Shown here one piece after another: positions 55,870 through 64,000 of a stretch of 64,000 nucleotides of DNA. Source of the DNA: Arthrobacter sp. ISL-28 (lineage in GTDB: Bacteria > Actinomycetota > Actinomycetes > Actinomycetales > Micrococcaceae); assembly GCF_018613875.1 (NCBI RefSeq), contig NZ_JAGGPJ010000012.1:62001-126000 (forward strand), in the 5' to 3' direction. The position numbers were made by a program, and so were the translations under genes. Under the pieces are notes generated by a model. The model made no database searches and had not been told where the DNA came from. It saw nothing but the letters and a program-made list of their open reading frames with translations. Positions within the stretch are counted from its first letter, which is position 1; each line of letters opens with the position of its first letter.

Positions 55870-58800
55870 ATGTTCCGGCTGGCCAGCCTTTCCCTCGGGA
55901 ACCGCGCGCTGATCGCGCTGATCACCATCTTCGCCTCGGTGTTCGGCGTGATCACCATGTCCTCGCTCAAGCAGGAACTCATCCCGTCCATCGAGTTCCC
56001 GCGAATCACGGTGATCACGTCCATGCCCGGGGCGTCCCCGGAGGTCGTGGATAAGCAGGTCAGCCGGCCGCTCGAAACTGCGCTGAACGGCGTCGAGGGC
56101 CTGGAATCGACGTCCTCGACCTCCCGCAACGGCGTCTCGCAGATCAGCATGACGTTAACGTACGGGTCCGACCTGGACCGTGCCCGGAACCAGATCGACC
56201 GCGCCATTTCCAACGCCAGGCAGGCCCTCCCCGAGGACGTGCAGCCACGGGCCATTGCCGGCAGCATCAGTGATTTCCCCATCGTTTTCCTGGCGGTCTC
56301 CTCCGACAAGCCGCTCAGCGAGCTGAACACCGACCTCCAGCGGCTGACGGTCCCGAGACTGCAGAAGCTCGACGGCGTTCGGGGCGCCGACGTGACGGGC
56401 GGCGCCAGCCGTCACATTCTCATTCTGCCGAAGCCGGCCAGCATGGCGTCGAGCGGGGCGACGATCCAGTCGATCCGCAACGCCCTGACCAACAACGGGG
56501 ATCTTGTCCCGGCAGGAACGATCGAGGACAAGGGCCAGAGCCTGTCGCTGCAGATCGGCAGCCCGGTCGACTCTGTGGCAGCGGTCAAGGCCCTGCCATT
56601 GGGCGGCGTGAAGGGCGGGGCGACGATCGGTTCCGTGGCCGACGTCAGCATCAAGGACGATGCACGGACCTCCATCACCCGGACCAACGGCAAGGAAACT
56701 CTCGCCGTCTCCGTCACCAAAAAGCCCGAGGGCGACACCGTGGCGATCTCCCATGCTGTCAAGGATGCCCTGCCGCAGCTTGAGGCGGAGCTCGGTTCGA
56801 ACGCCAAATTCACGCCGGTATTCGACCAGGCACCGTTCATCGAGAAATCGATCAAGGACCTGACGACGGAGGGCCTCCTCGGTCTCGGGTTTGCCGTGGC
56901 GGTCATCCTTGTGTTCCTCATGTCGGTGCGTTCCACGCTCGTCACGGCCGTGTCCATCCCTTTGTCCCTCCTGATCACCTTCATCGGGCTCTCCGCCACC
57001 GGCTACTCGCTGAACATCCTCACCCTGGGTGCCCTCACCATCGCCATCGGCCGGGTCGTGGATGACTCCATCGTCGTGATCGAGAACATCAAGCGGCACC
57101 TCAGCTACGGTGAGCCCAAGCGGACCGCGATCCTGACCTCCATCCGGGAAGTGGCGGGGGCGATCACCGCATCGACGCTCACTACCGTGGCGGTCTTCCT
57201 GCCCATCGCCTTCGTGGGGGACCTTGCCGGCGAACTGTTCCGTCCCTTCGCGCTGACCGTCACCATCGCGCTGCTGTCCTCGCTGCTGGTCTCGCTGACG
57301 ATCGTTCCGGTCCTTGCCTACTGGTTCCTCAGGTCACCGGCGGATACACGCGGCGCCGGGGCAGCCCCGCAGTCCACCCGTGACGTAGAGGCCAAGGCCC
57401 ACGAAGCGGAGCAGCGCAGCCTCCTGCAGCGCGGTTACCTGCCTATCCTCACCTCGTCCCAGAAGCACCCGGTGCTGACGCTGATCGCAGCCGTCATCGT
57501 GCTGGGCGGAACCGCCGCCATGACTCCGCTGCTGGCCACGGACCTGCTCGGACGCTCCGGCGAGAACAGTATGACGGTCAAGCAGGAGCTTCCCGCCGGT
57601 ACCAGGCTCCAGGACACCAGCGTAGCGGCGCAGAAACTCGAGGATGTGCTGCTCGGCATCGACGGCATCAAGGATGTCCAGGTGACTTCCGGAAACGCGC
57701 AGGCCGGGTTTACCGCACTGACCTCTTCCGGGGCCTCCAACTCCACCTTCACTGTGGTCACGGAAGAGAAGGCCAACCAGGCGGCGCTTCAGGAGACGGT
57801 CCGCACCGAACTGGCCAAGATCAGCGGTGCCGGCAAAGTCTCGGTGGGAGCGCAGCAGGGCGGCTTCGGCACGTCGTCCACGGTGGACATCACCCTCAAA
57901 GCCGCCACATCTGCTGATCTGAAGAAGGCCAGTGACGCCATGGTTGAAGCGATGACGGGTGTCCCGGGAAGTACCGAGGTGACCACGAACCTGGCGGCCA
58001 GCCAGCCCGTGGTCCAGGTCAGGGTGGACCGCGCCAAGACGGTCGCTGCCGGCCTTAACGAAGAGCAGGTGGCCGGCGTCCTGGCGTCGACCATCAGTCC
58101 CGTCCCGGCGGGGACGGTGCGCATCGAGGCCGACGATTTCCCCGTCCGCATCGGCGAAGGCACGCGCTTCACGAGCATCGCGGCCGTCCGCGCCATCCCG
58201 CTTCCGACCGCCCGTGGCCCGGTGCCGCTGGGCAGCATCGCCGCCGTCGAACAGGTGGACGTACCGGTCTCCATCACCTCAAGCAACGGCCAGCGGACAG
58301 CGCGGGTCTCCCTGACGCCGTCGGGCGCCAACCTGGGTGCGGTGAGCGCCGAAGTCCAGCAGCGGCTCACGGCCGTGAACCTCCCCGCCGGGGTCACCGC
58401 TGAAATAGGCGGCGCCACCACCCAGCAAGCCGAGTCCTTCCGGCAGCTCGGCCTCGCGCTCCTCGCCGCCATCGCCATCGTCTACGTGATCATGGTGGCC
58501 ACGTTCAAGTCCCTCATCCAGCCGCTGATTCTCCTGGTCTCCGTGCCGTTCGCCGCCACGGGCGCCGTTGCGCTGCTGCTCATCGCCAGGGTTCCGCTGG
58601 GGCTGCCGTCGCTGATCGGCATGCTGATGCTGGTGGGCATTGTGGTGACCAACGCGATCGTGCTGATCGACCTGATCAACCAGTACCGGAAACCGCGGGC
58701 GGGCAGGCCGGCCATGAACGTTGCCGATGCCATCAGGCACGGTGCACGGCAGCGCCTGCGCCCCATCCTCATGACGGCGCTGGCCACTGTGTTTGCCCTG

Positions 58801-59079
58801 ACCCCCATGGCGCTGGGCCTCACGGGCGGCGGCGGGTTCATTTCACAGCCGCTGGCCATCGTGGTGATCGGCGGGCTGGTCTCCTCCACGGCGCTGACCC
58901 TGGTGCTGGTCCCGGTGTTGTACCGGCTGGTGGAAGGGCGCCGGGAGAAGAAGGACCTGCTTCGGGATCTGAAGGAACGCCCCGGTTTCGAGGCTGCGGA
59001 CGACGTCGATGCCGAATTTGCCGACTGGACCACGGGCACGCTCCCGAAAGTCAGCGGCCGCCGCGCCGCCCCCGAGTAG
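55870..59079 (+). CDS. RND-family efflux permease (AcrB/HAE1-like)
   Basis: A 1069-residue inner-membrane protein starting MFRLASLSLGNRALIAL with AGGAG upstream. It has the RND layout of 12 membrane segments and two large extracytoplasmic loops. The TM4 proton-relay Asp pair is in GRVVDDSIVVIENIKRHL, and a second repeat has GMLMLVGIVVTNAIVLIDLI. The SRPLETALNGVEGL block near residue 65 is typical of AcrB homologs. No membrane-fusion partner lies nearby, common for actinobacterial single-gene RND pumps. The cargo is unknown. A decayed response-regulator gene ends 3 bp after its stop. Confidence 0.93.
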   Translation: MFRLASLSLGNRALIALITIFASVFGVITMSSLKQELIPSIEFPRITVITSMPGASPEVVDKQVSRPLETALNGVEGLESTSSTSRNGVSQISMTLTYGSDLDRARNQIDRAISNARQALPEDVQPRAIAGSISDFPIVFLAVSSDKPLSELNTDLQRLTVPRLQKLDGVRGADVTGGASRHILILPKPASMASSGATIQSIRNALTNNGDLVPAGTIEDKGQSLSLQIGSPVDSVAAVKALPLGGVKGGATIGSVADVSIKDDARTSITRTNGKETLAVSVTKKPEGDTVAISHAVKDALPQLEAELGSNAKFTPVFDQAPFIEKSIKDLTTEGLLGLGFAVAVILVFLMSVRSTLVTAVSIPLSLLITFIGLSATGYSLNILTLGALTIAIGRVVDDSIVVIENIKRHLSYGEPKRTAILTSIREVAGAITASTLTTVAVFLPIAFVGDLAGELFRPFALTVTIALLSSLLVSLTIVPVLAYWFLRSPADTRGAGAAPQSTRDVEAKAHEAEQRSLLQRGYLPILTSSQKHPVLTLIAAVIVLGGTAAMTPLLATDLLGRSGENSMTVKQELPAGTRLQDTSVAAQKLEDVLLGIDGIKDVQVTSGNAQAGFTALTSSGASNSTFTVVTEEKANQAALQETVRTELAKISGAGKVSVGAQQGGFGTSSTVDITLKAATSADLKKASDAMVEAMTGVPGSTEVTTNLAASQPVVQVRVDRAKTVAAGLNEEQVAGVLASTISPVPAGTVRIEADDFPVRIGEGTRFTSIAAVRAIPLPTARGPVPLGSIAAVEQVDVPVSITSSNGQRTARVSLTPSGANLGAVSAEVQQRLTAVNLPAGVTAEIGGATTQQAESFRQLGLALLAAIAIVYVIMVATFKSLIQPLILLVSVPFAATGAVALLLIARVPLGLPSLIGMLMLVGIVVTNAIVLIDLINQYRKPRAGRPAMNVADAIRHGARQRLRPILMTALATVFALTPMALGLTGGGGFISQPLAIVVIGGLVSSTALTLVLVPVLYRLVEGRREKKDLLRDLKERPGFEAADDVDAEFADWTTGTLPKVSGRRAAPE

Positions 59080-59082
59080 AGA

Positions 59083-59356
59083 TTATTTTCGGCTTGTCGG
59101 CGCCAGCAGCCGTGGCGTGCTACACGATCTGCCGGGTGGCTTCGACCCCGTCCAGGACCGGCATGCGCAGATCCATCAGCATCACGTCATGGCGCCGTGC
59201 GATGGCTAGGGCTATCGCCTGATCCCCGTCGGCGGCTTCACCAACGAGTTCCATGTCATTCTGGCTTGCGACGAGCATGCGGATCCCTGCATGGAACAGA
59301 GGCTGGTCATCCATCAAATCCACCGTGATGCGTGACCCGGCATCAGCCACGGCCAT
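59083..59356 (-). pseudogene. Decayed response-regulator gene, paralog of the one at 10.4-11.1 kb
   Basis: The receiver part (MAVADAGSRITVDLMDDQ to EATRQIV) aligns with the intact regulator; counting by hand, 52 of 76 residues are identical. The acidic pair and the phospho-Asp motif DVMLMDLRMPVLDG survive. At 59120-59122 a GAG-to-TAG change gives a stop, yet homology continues as HATAAGADKPKII to about 59083. There it breaks off at the RND gene stop, so the DNA-binding half is gone. Confidence 0.85.
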
Positions 59357-59359
59357 CCA

Positions 59360-59575
59360 CTTCCGATTCAGTCCCTGCCTGACGCGTCACGTGCTCCGGC
59401 CAGCACGCCTTGGGATTCCGGCCCTGGACGATCCGGAAAACCGCTACTTCCTGGCCGGCGGACAACTCCACGGACGTTCGGGACTCGCCGGCGTGGATCT
59501 TCAGGCTGCGGCGTTACATGCCTTCAATCAAACGCCTTGATGTCGCCCAGCCGCGGCTGGGGTGTCACTATCCCG
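59360..59575 (-). pseudogene. Histidine-kinase remnant, paralog of the one at 11.1-12.5 kb
   Basis: In shifting frames the minus strand reads GIVTPQPRLGDIKAFD then a stop, a second piece RRSLKIHAGESRTSVELSAG, and QEVAVFRIVQ. These match VTPQPQLEDIESLIEG, RGSLKIHPSASGTPVELSTG and QQVAVFRIVQ of the intact kinase. The ATPase core from the N-box onward is deleted and the remnant joins the response-regulator start as in the intact pair. It cannot make a working kinase. Confidence 0.75.
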
Positions 59576-60261
59576 ACTACAAACGCGAGATAGGTCCCCG
59601 CGACCCGCCCGGAACCGTGTCTCGACCTGTCCCGCCCGAGGCGACGATGCGACCCAAGGCCGAGACCACCTCGCCGGACGTCGCTTGGATTCTCTCGTCG
59701 GTCGAGGCGATGCCTGCCCGGGAACGAGCAGCGGTCGCCGGATTCATCCACAGACTGCGAGAGGGAGCCAGCCTCTTCTCTGGACTCTCTGCCCCTCACG
59801 CCGCCCGTTAGCCGGTCGTTCACCGCGCAACCAAACCCGCTCTCGGTCACTGGCCTCGACTGTGATTCGCAACGATAAATGGCGGTCTTTTCGCAGCGGT
59901 ATTTGTCACCTCGCAGCCCGTAGGGGATCCTTAGCGGACGCCCGAAGGTGTTCACGAAGCTTCGCGACCGTCCAACGGACTTTGGACCTTTGCTCCGCCT
60001 ACCGCGCCGGCATGTGCGGCCCATAGCTGGAGGGAGTGTTGGCGTCGGAGGGTCTAACCAGAGGGACGATGTAGCTGAGTGGCGGGCGCTCCGTAATCGG
60101 TTGCACCGGGTGTTGTTGTCGCGCCTGCACCGCTAGCACGGGCCAGACATCGGGTCCTAGCCAATCGCCGGACTCGCCATGCCGTAAAAGATTGGAACCC
60201 CGCGGGCCAACGAAGCTTTTGCTGCCGGTGCTCCGCCGGGCATTCCAACGCCAACAAGTGA
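59576..60261. other. Gene-poor decayed stretch
   Basis: About 690 bp without a gene I can defend. A short plus frame at 59647-59811 (MRPKAETTSPDVAWILSS, ending SAPHAAR, 54 residues) contains a helix-like ARERAAVAGFIHRLREG and could be the tail of a lost regulator. The rest has broken frames in all six readings. Confidence 0.5.
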
Positions 60262-60648
60262 GTAATTTGCGATCCATCAAGGCCACAATGGAAGCCTAGA
60301 ATCAGCTACGAACCAGGATCCCTCCGGGGATTTCGTGACCCCACCTTCCTCGGAAACGTACTTGCAAGCCGACGGCTCTTACATGCATTTCACGCTCAAT
60401 CCGAGCGTACCGATCCGAAATATGAATCGGCCATCACTGCCAAGGCGCTGGCTTGGCTGGGTGACACCTCAACCGCATATAAGAATCTGCTGTTGAAAGA
60501 GTACGGCCGTACTCGTAGGACATCGGCCGCGTCCGCTTCGGGCTGCGTCCCAAGGAAGTGGGATGGTTCCGAGAGGGGCAGGTTACGACGATACGTGATG
60601 CTGAGGGCATTCGGGCCCCGTTTGGTTTGGGAGCGGTGGAGTTCGTAG
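60262..60648 (+). pseudogene. Open frame of 128 codons without a usable start
   Basis: Between a TGA at 60259 and a TAG at 60646 the frame is open but contains no ATG or GTG. Residues such as SYEPGSLRGFRDPTFLGNVL, then HAFHAQSERTDPKYESAI and KALAWLGDTSTAYKNLLLKE look protein-like. I do not recognise the family. It probably is a 5'-truncated gene; its last third overlaps the DUF2750 remnant in another frame and is likely noise there. Confidence 0.4.
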
Positions 60649-60880
60649 CATGCCGTTCTGGTCCTTGGGCTCGCGCGCGCAGAACATCATGTCTTCGGTT
60701 GACGCATACGCCGGATTTGAGAAAGTCGTGATCCCTCTCAGCGAGTGGCGATCCAGATGGTTGCCGGGCCTTGAGCGTGATGGGCGGAGGGTAGGCCTGA
60801 ACTGGTCAGGAGATCGCGCAACGGGTTACGACGTCGAACCAAATGCCGCCCTGGCATCTTTGGCTGCTCGGGCCTCATGA
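60519..60880 (+). pseudogene. Frameshifted DUF2750 family gene
   Basis: Two frames join to a DUF2750 protein. The first reads GWFREGQVTTIRDAEGIRAP near 60560-60620, and the second, from the ATG at 60650, reads MPFWSLGSRAQNIMSSVDAY, then IPLSEWRSRWLPGLERDG and VGLNWSGDRATGYDVEP, the family's signature end. A shift of one base near 60645 separates them. The second frame alone (76 residues) could be translated but lacks the N-terminal strands. Confidence 0.75.
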
Positions 60881-61030
60881 GTGGGGATAGTGTCCCGGTG
60901 AGTGGATCCTTTCCGTACGGAGCATCTGCTCGGCGTTGTGGTCAACTGGCCCTCGGTGTGGCCTGACCGATGACTTTTCCGCGCCGTGCTGGTCTGTGCA
61001 ACGAATACCGGCTCACGGGAGACTTGCGCC

Positions 61031-61594
61031 ATGCGCAAACTGACCTTCGCCATGAACTTGAGCCTGGACGGCTACATCGCCGCGCCCGGCGACGACCTCG
61101 GCTGGAGCGTACCGAGCGATGAGCTGTTCCAATGGTGGTCCGACCGGGTGGGGGCGACGGGCTTGGCGCTGTACGGGCGCAAACTGTGGGAGACGATGAG
61201 CTCCCACTGGCCGACCGCCGACCAGCAGCCTGGCGCCACACTGGCGCAGATCGAGTTCGCCCGCCGCTGGCGGGACATGCCGAAGGTGGTGTTCTCCTCG
61301 ACGACCAGCACGGTCGGCTGGAATACCCGCCTGGTCACCGGCGACGCGGTCACCGAGATCACCCGGCTCAAGGCCGAGGACGGCGGGCCCATGGACATCG
61401 GCGGTGCCACACTCGCCGCGGCGGCCATGCGGGCCGGGCTGATCGACGAGTACGCGATGGTCACCCATCCGGTCCTGGTGGGCGGCGGCACGCCGTTCTT
61501 CACGGCCCTGGACAAGTGGGTGAACCTGAGCCTGGTGGAGACCCGGACGTTTCCTGACAGTGTGGTCCTTGCCAGGTACGAGACCAGGCGCTGA
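61031..61594 (+). CDS. Dihydrofolate reductase-like protein (RibD C-terminal domain)
   Basis: A 187-residue protein, MRKLTFAMNLSLDGYIA, with GGGAG 9 nt upstream. Features are the NADPH-fold ALYGRKLWETM, VFSSTTSTVGWNTRL, and the GGATLAAAAMRAGLIDEYAM and VLVGGGTPFF blocks. Such stand-alone RibD_C/DHFR-like reductases are widespread in actinobacteria; their substrate is usually unknown. It is the first intact gene after the decayed 59-61 kb stretch. Confidence 0.92.
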   Translation: MRKLTFAMNLSLDGYIAAPGDDLGWSVPSDELFQWWSDRVGATGLALYGRKLWETMSSHWPTADQQPGATLAQIEFARRWRDMPKVVFSSTTSTVGWNTRLVTGDAVTEITRLKAEDGGPMDIGGATLAAAAMRAGLIDEYAMVTHPVLVGGGTPFFTALDKWVNLSLVETRTFPDSVVLARYETRR

Positions 61595-61780
61595 GTGCCC
61601 GACGTCGAATCAGCGCGGGGTTCGGGCCACCCAAGGATCTCGTGGCGCTGTGTTCCGAGGCGATCGTGACGTTCCTGCCGGATCCTGTTCTTCACCCCAG
61701 ACGATCTGTCCGGATAGGGATCGACTAACGGGCGATTGCTCAGAGCCGGTGCGATGTCGCTTAGATGGTGCGTTCCGTTT

Positions 61781-62281
61781 TTACGATGTCTTCCGCCGGC
61801 GGGGCGTAGCTGAGCGAGGCGGAGCGGCGCGGAGATGGGCGGCTGCCTGACCAAGGATGCGCGCGAGATCGTCGACGTCACCGTCGGAAAGAGCCGCGAA
61901 CAGCAAGCTGTGAACGGCGTTGATATGGCCGGGGAACACTGTCGCGAGCACCGTGCGGCCAGCCTCGGTGAGTGCCAGGACGGTGCTGCGTTCGTCGTTG
62001 GGCGAGGGCGAGCGGGCAACCAGCCCACGGTGTTCCAACAATTGCGCCTGGTACGTCAGTCCGCTGCGGCTGTAGACCACGCCGTCGGCGAGATCCGTCA
62101 TGCGCAGTTGGCCATCCGGAGCATCGCCCAGGCGAGCGAGGAGCTGGAACTGGACGTAGCTGAGGTCACCGGCATCACGGAGCTGTTTCTCAACTGCGTG
62201 GCGCAACAAGCTACTCACCTCGGTGAAAGCGAAGTACGCCCCGAGCTGCGCGGGCGTCAGGGACGTTGGCGTTTCGTTCAT
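61781..62281 (-). CDS. MarR-family transcriptional regulator
   Basis: A 166-residue winged-helix protein from the ATG at 62281 (MNETPTSLTPAQLGAYFAF). The HTH/wing region is RMTDLADGVVYSRSGLTYQ, then RSPSPNDERSTVLALTEAG. TATGAT at 62293-62288 (minus) lies 6 nt before the ATG, so a leaderless message is likely. It is divergent from a quinone-oxidoreductase-like gene; the 15-bp inverted repeat between them is its probable operator, giving autoregulation plus control of the enzyme. Confidence 0.92.
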   Translation of the reverse strand: MNETPTSLTPAQLGAYFAFTEVSSLLRHAVEKQLRDAGDLSYVQFQLLARLGDAPDGQLRMTDLADGVVYSRSGLTYQAQLLEHRGLVARSPSPNDERSTVLALTEAGRTVLATVFPGHINAVHSLLFAALSDGDVDDLARILGQAAAHLRAAPPRSATPRRRKTS

Positions 62282-62302
62282 GCTCTCATCATAGATGGTT
62301 GA

Positions 62303-62350
62303 TTCGAGTTCGAAGCAGTGGTACCTTGGCATTATTGCTTCGAACTCGAA
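62303..62350. promoter_or_regulatory. Probable MarR operator: perfect 15-bp inverted repeat
   Basis: TTCGAGTTCGAAGCA (62303-62317) is the exact complement of 62336-62350. Each arm holds a near-palindrome TTCGA-GT-TCGAA, so there may be two dimer sites 33 bp apart, about three helical turns. The left arm overlaps the -35 zone expected for the MarR promoter, and the right arm is 22 bp before the oxidoreductase ATG. Confidence 0.65.
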
Positions 62351-62372
62351 GCACACGATGAAGGGAAAGATC

Positions 62373-63305
62373 ATGAAGGCAGTGCAGTTCCACGAGGTGG
62401 GCGGACCCGAAGTGCTCCAGTATGTGGAGACCGAGCAGCCGGCGCCGGTGGCTGGGCAGGTTCGGCTGCGTGTTGCGGCGTCCGCGTTCAACGCGGCTGA
62501 CAACGGAATGCGGGCAGGGTTCTTGCCGATCCCGGTGGTGCTGCCGCATGTGCCCGGCTACGACGTCTCCGGCACCATCGACGCGGTCGGCGAGGGAGTC
62601 GAGGGCGTTGCGGTCGGTGATAGGGTGATCGGCTTCCTGCCCATGGAGCGGGACGGCGGCGCGGCGGAGTATGTGATCGCCCCTGCGGATGCTGTTGTGG
62701 CGTCCCCGACGAACATCTCGCTGGCCGACGCCGCGGCGCTGCCCTCGGTGGCGTTGACCGCCTGGCAGGCGCTTTTCGATGAGGGCCGGCTAGAGGCCGG
62801 GCAGCGCCTGCTCATCGTCGGTGCCGGCGGTGTCGTGGGCAAGTACGCCATCCAGCTCGCGAAACGCGCCGGCGTCCACGTCGTGGCTACCGCGAGCCCG
62901 CGCAGCATCGACGCTGTCCGCGCGGCAGGTGCGGACGAGATCATCGACCACATTGACGCCGACCTGCTCAGCGCCGTAGATGGGCAGGTCGACGTGCTGC
63001 TCAACCTCGCTCCTATCGATCCGGAGCAGTTCGTCGCGCTTGTTGCACTCGTGCGCGATCGCGGCATAGTGGTCAGCACCACTGCATTCATGGCGACTCC
63101 GGGTGACGAGAGGCGTGGCGTGCGCGCCGCCACCGTATTTGTCCGCCCAAACCGTGAACGCCTCGCCGAACTGGCGTCCCTCGTCGACGACGGGAAATTA
63201 ACCGTCGAAGTCACCCGCCGCATCCCTCTCGCCGAGCTGCCTGCCCTCCACGCCGAGGCCAGCGCGGGCCGCGTGCCCGGAAAGGTCATCATCCTTCCCG
63301 CCTGA
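62373..63305 (+). CDS. NADP-dependent oxidoreductase, quinone reductase-like (MDR superfamily)
   Basis: A 310-residue zinc-free medium-chain dehydrogenase. From MKAVQFHEVGGPEVLQ behind AAGGGAAAG, it shows the GroES-like domain PHVPGYDVSGTIDAVGEGV and the Rossmann part LLIVGAGGVVGKYAIQLAKR. No catalytic zinc ligands are seen. Such enzymes reduce quinones or reactive carbonyls, fitting control by a MarR regulator that senses electrophiles or phenolics. An upstream in-frame ATG at 62295 lies in the operator and was rejected. Confidence 0.93.
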   Translation: MKAVQFHEVGGPEVLQYVETEQPAPVAGQVRLRVAASAFNAADNGMRAGFLPIPVVLPHVPGYDVSGTIDAVGEGVEGVAVGDRVIGFLPMERDGGAAEYVIAPADAVVASPTNISLADAAALPSVALTAWQALFDEGRLEAGQRLLIVGAGGVVGKYAIQLAKRAGVHVVATASPRSIDAVRAAGADEIIDHIDADLLSAVDGQVDVLLNLAPIDPEQFVALVALVRDRGIVVSTTAFMATPGDERRGVRAATVFVRPNRERLAELASLVDDGKLTVEVTRRIPLAELPALHAEASAGRVPGKVIILPA

Positions 63306-63561
63306 TGCATGCAGCAGGAACCGGGTGACCCCCGAATGATGCCAAACGCGCCAGCGTGGGTCACTCTGTGTCAGAACCTTCACTTGGACGTCGCCAGGGC
63401 CGGCAACTCCCGTCCCACGCCCACCAATAGTGCCCACCGGTGCCCGCAAGCCGGTCGATCAGCGTGCCCTTGGTGCCCGTTGGTCAAACCCTTGCCGGTC
63501 GCTGCTGAACAACTTCGAATCTCCGCAGTCCTATATGCGTCCGGGATCGTCTGAATGAGTG

Positions 63562-63924
63562 ATGAAATGCATCATGAGGTTGTTCCCGTGGAGACGAAAC
63601 TCCGAACCAGAGCCCATTCGACAGTTTTACTTCCACCTGGATGCTCTACAGACGTCGGTGGTCCATCCCAAGTTCATGAGTGACAAGCTGGTTGCCCGTC
63701 TGAGCCTGAGCGAGGAAGACCAGGAATATGCCGGATCCATCGACCAATTCATCGACCACTGCTCGGGCACCAATGGGGCACCAACGACTCCGGAACGAAG
63801 AACTCAGATTCTGGCAATCATTCAAGATCTGCGCCAAAACGTCCCGTCGTCGCAGTTCGACTATCGCTTCAGCCTGTACGAACTGGAAGAACTTCAAGCA
63901 ATTGTCTTTTCAATCGGCGACTGA
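63562..63924 (+). CDS. Hypothetical protein
   Basis: A 120-residue protein, MKCIMRLFPWRRNSEPEP, then an acidic soluble body including KFMSDKLVARLSLSEEDQEY and a helix ILAIIQDLRQNVPS. I recognise no family. Codon bias is weaker than in neighbouring genes, hinting at foreign origin. The start is uncertain between GTG 63559, ATG 63562 and ATG 63574; none has a clear ribosome site. The 250 bp before it hold no credible gene. Confidence 0.55.
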   Translation: MKCIMRLFPWRRNSEPEPIRQFYFHLDALQTSVVHPKFMSDKLVARLSLSEEDQEYAGSIDQFIDHCSGTNGAPTTPERRTQILAIIQDLRQNVPSSQFDYRFSLYELEELQAIVFSIGD

Positions 63925-64000
63925 CTCGGCCAGCAGTTCCCGATGCAGGGCCGCCCGTCAATCATCCCGCTGGAGGGGAGGTAAAACCCGGCGCTTCCTC

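Noticed and set aside
59999..60286. Minus frame of 95 codons in the decayed region
   Set aside because: No ribosome site or recognisable motif, and the composition is not protein-like; probably chance in high-GC DNA.
61132..61557. Plus frame of 141 codons overlapping the DHFR-like gene
   Set aside because: It is an out-of-frame shadow of the clear DHFR/RibD_C reading.

Overview
The window is high-GC actinobacterial chromosome, most likely from the Micrococcales close to Arthrobacter or Pseudarthrobacter. The signs are strong G/C third-position bias (long open antisense frames over many real genes), GTG and TTG starts, actinobacterial gene orders (murA-plsC-gpsA-ddl, DUF3515-thiL-DAK2-recG, ilvBNC next to serA, leuCD divergent from an IclR regulator), a class E/F-type sortase and malate:quinone oxidoreductase. 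The genus is inferred from gene content only.

Layout. 0-7.2 kb: the recG 5' end, a FakA-like DAK2 protein, thiL, a DUF3515 lipoprotein, then the envelope/lipid operon murA-plsC-gpsA-ddl. 7.4-10.3 kb: leuCD with divergent ltbR/ndgR. 10.4-12.5 kb: a NarL-type two-component system. 12.6-17.7 kb: DUF1697, two dynamin-like GTPases and an acyltransferase. 17.8-18.1 kb: tRNA-Glu and tRNA-Gln. 18.4-21.4 kb: PaiB-like protein, EamA transporter and MocR regulator. 21.4-27.8 kb: HAD hydrolase, gltX, FAH-family protein, metallo-hydrolase, ilvE, leuB. 27.9-29.4 kb: sortase and a probable substrate. 29.7-34.9 kb: metG and an ABC transporter. 35-42.5 kb: serA, ilvC, ilvN, ilvB with a leader peptide and attenuator, ilvD. 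42.6-46.2 kb: LysR regulator, anchored acidic protein, PQQ-type dehydrogenase, tRNA-Lys.

46.3-50.6 kb is accessory: an HTH gene remnant, CGNR protein, LysE exporter, a frameshifted IS481 transposase, an F420-type oxidoreductase, a monooxygenase and a MarR regulator. 50.7-59.1 kb returns to ordinary genes: peroxiredoxin, tRNA-Leu, fasciclin lipoprotein, a solute-binding protein, mqo and an RND permease. 59.1-60.9 kb is a gene graveyard holding a decayed copy of the 10-12 kb two-component system and a frameshifted DUF2750 gene. 61-64 kb has a DHFR/RibD-like reductase, a MarR regulator divergent from a quinone-reductase-like enzyme, and a small unknown protein.

The main theme is branched-chain amino acid synthesis: ilvD, ilvBNC, ilvE, leuB and leuCD all lie here, with serA nearby. 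Two control layers are visible. One is a 22-residue Ile/Leu/Val-rich leader plus terminator ahead of ilvB. The other is an identical 12-bp element at the ltbR/leuC intergenic region and upstream of leuB. I found no CRISPR array, prophage or clear defence island, and no multi-gene system I would call wholly undescribed. The best leads are the EamA/MocR pair whose start codons share one CATG, the sortase/substrate pair with a hairpin between them and no visible catalytic Arg, and the ghost two-component system.
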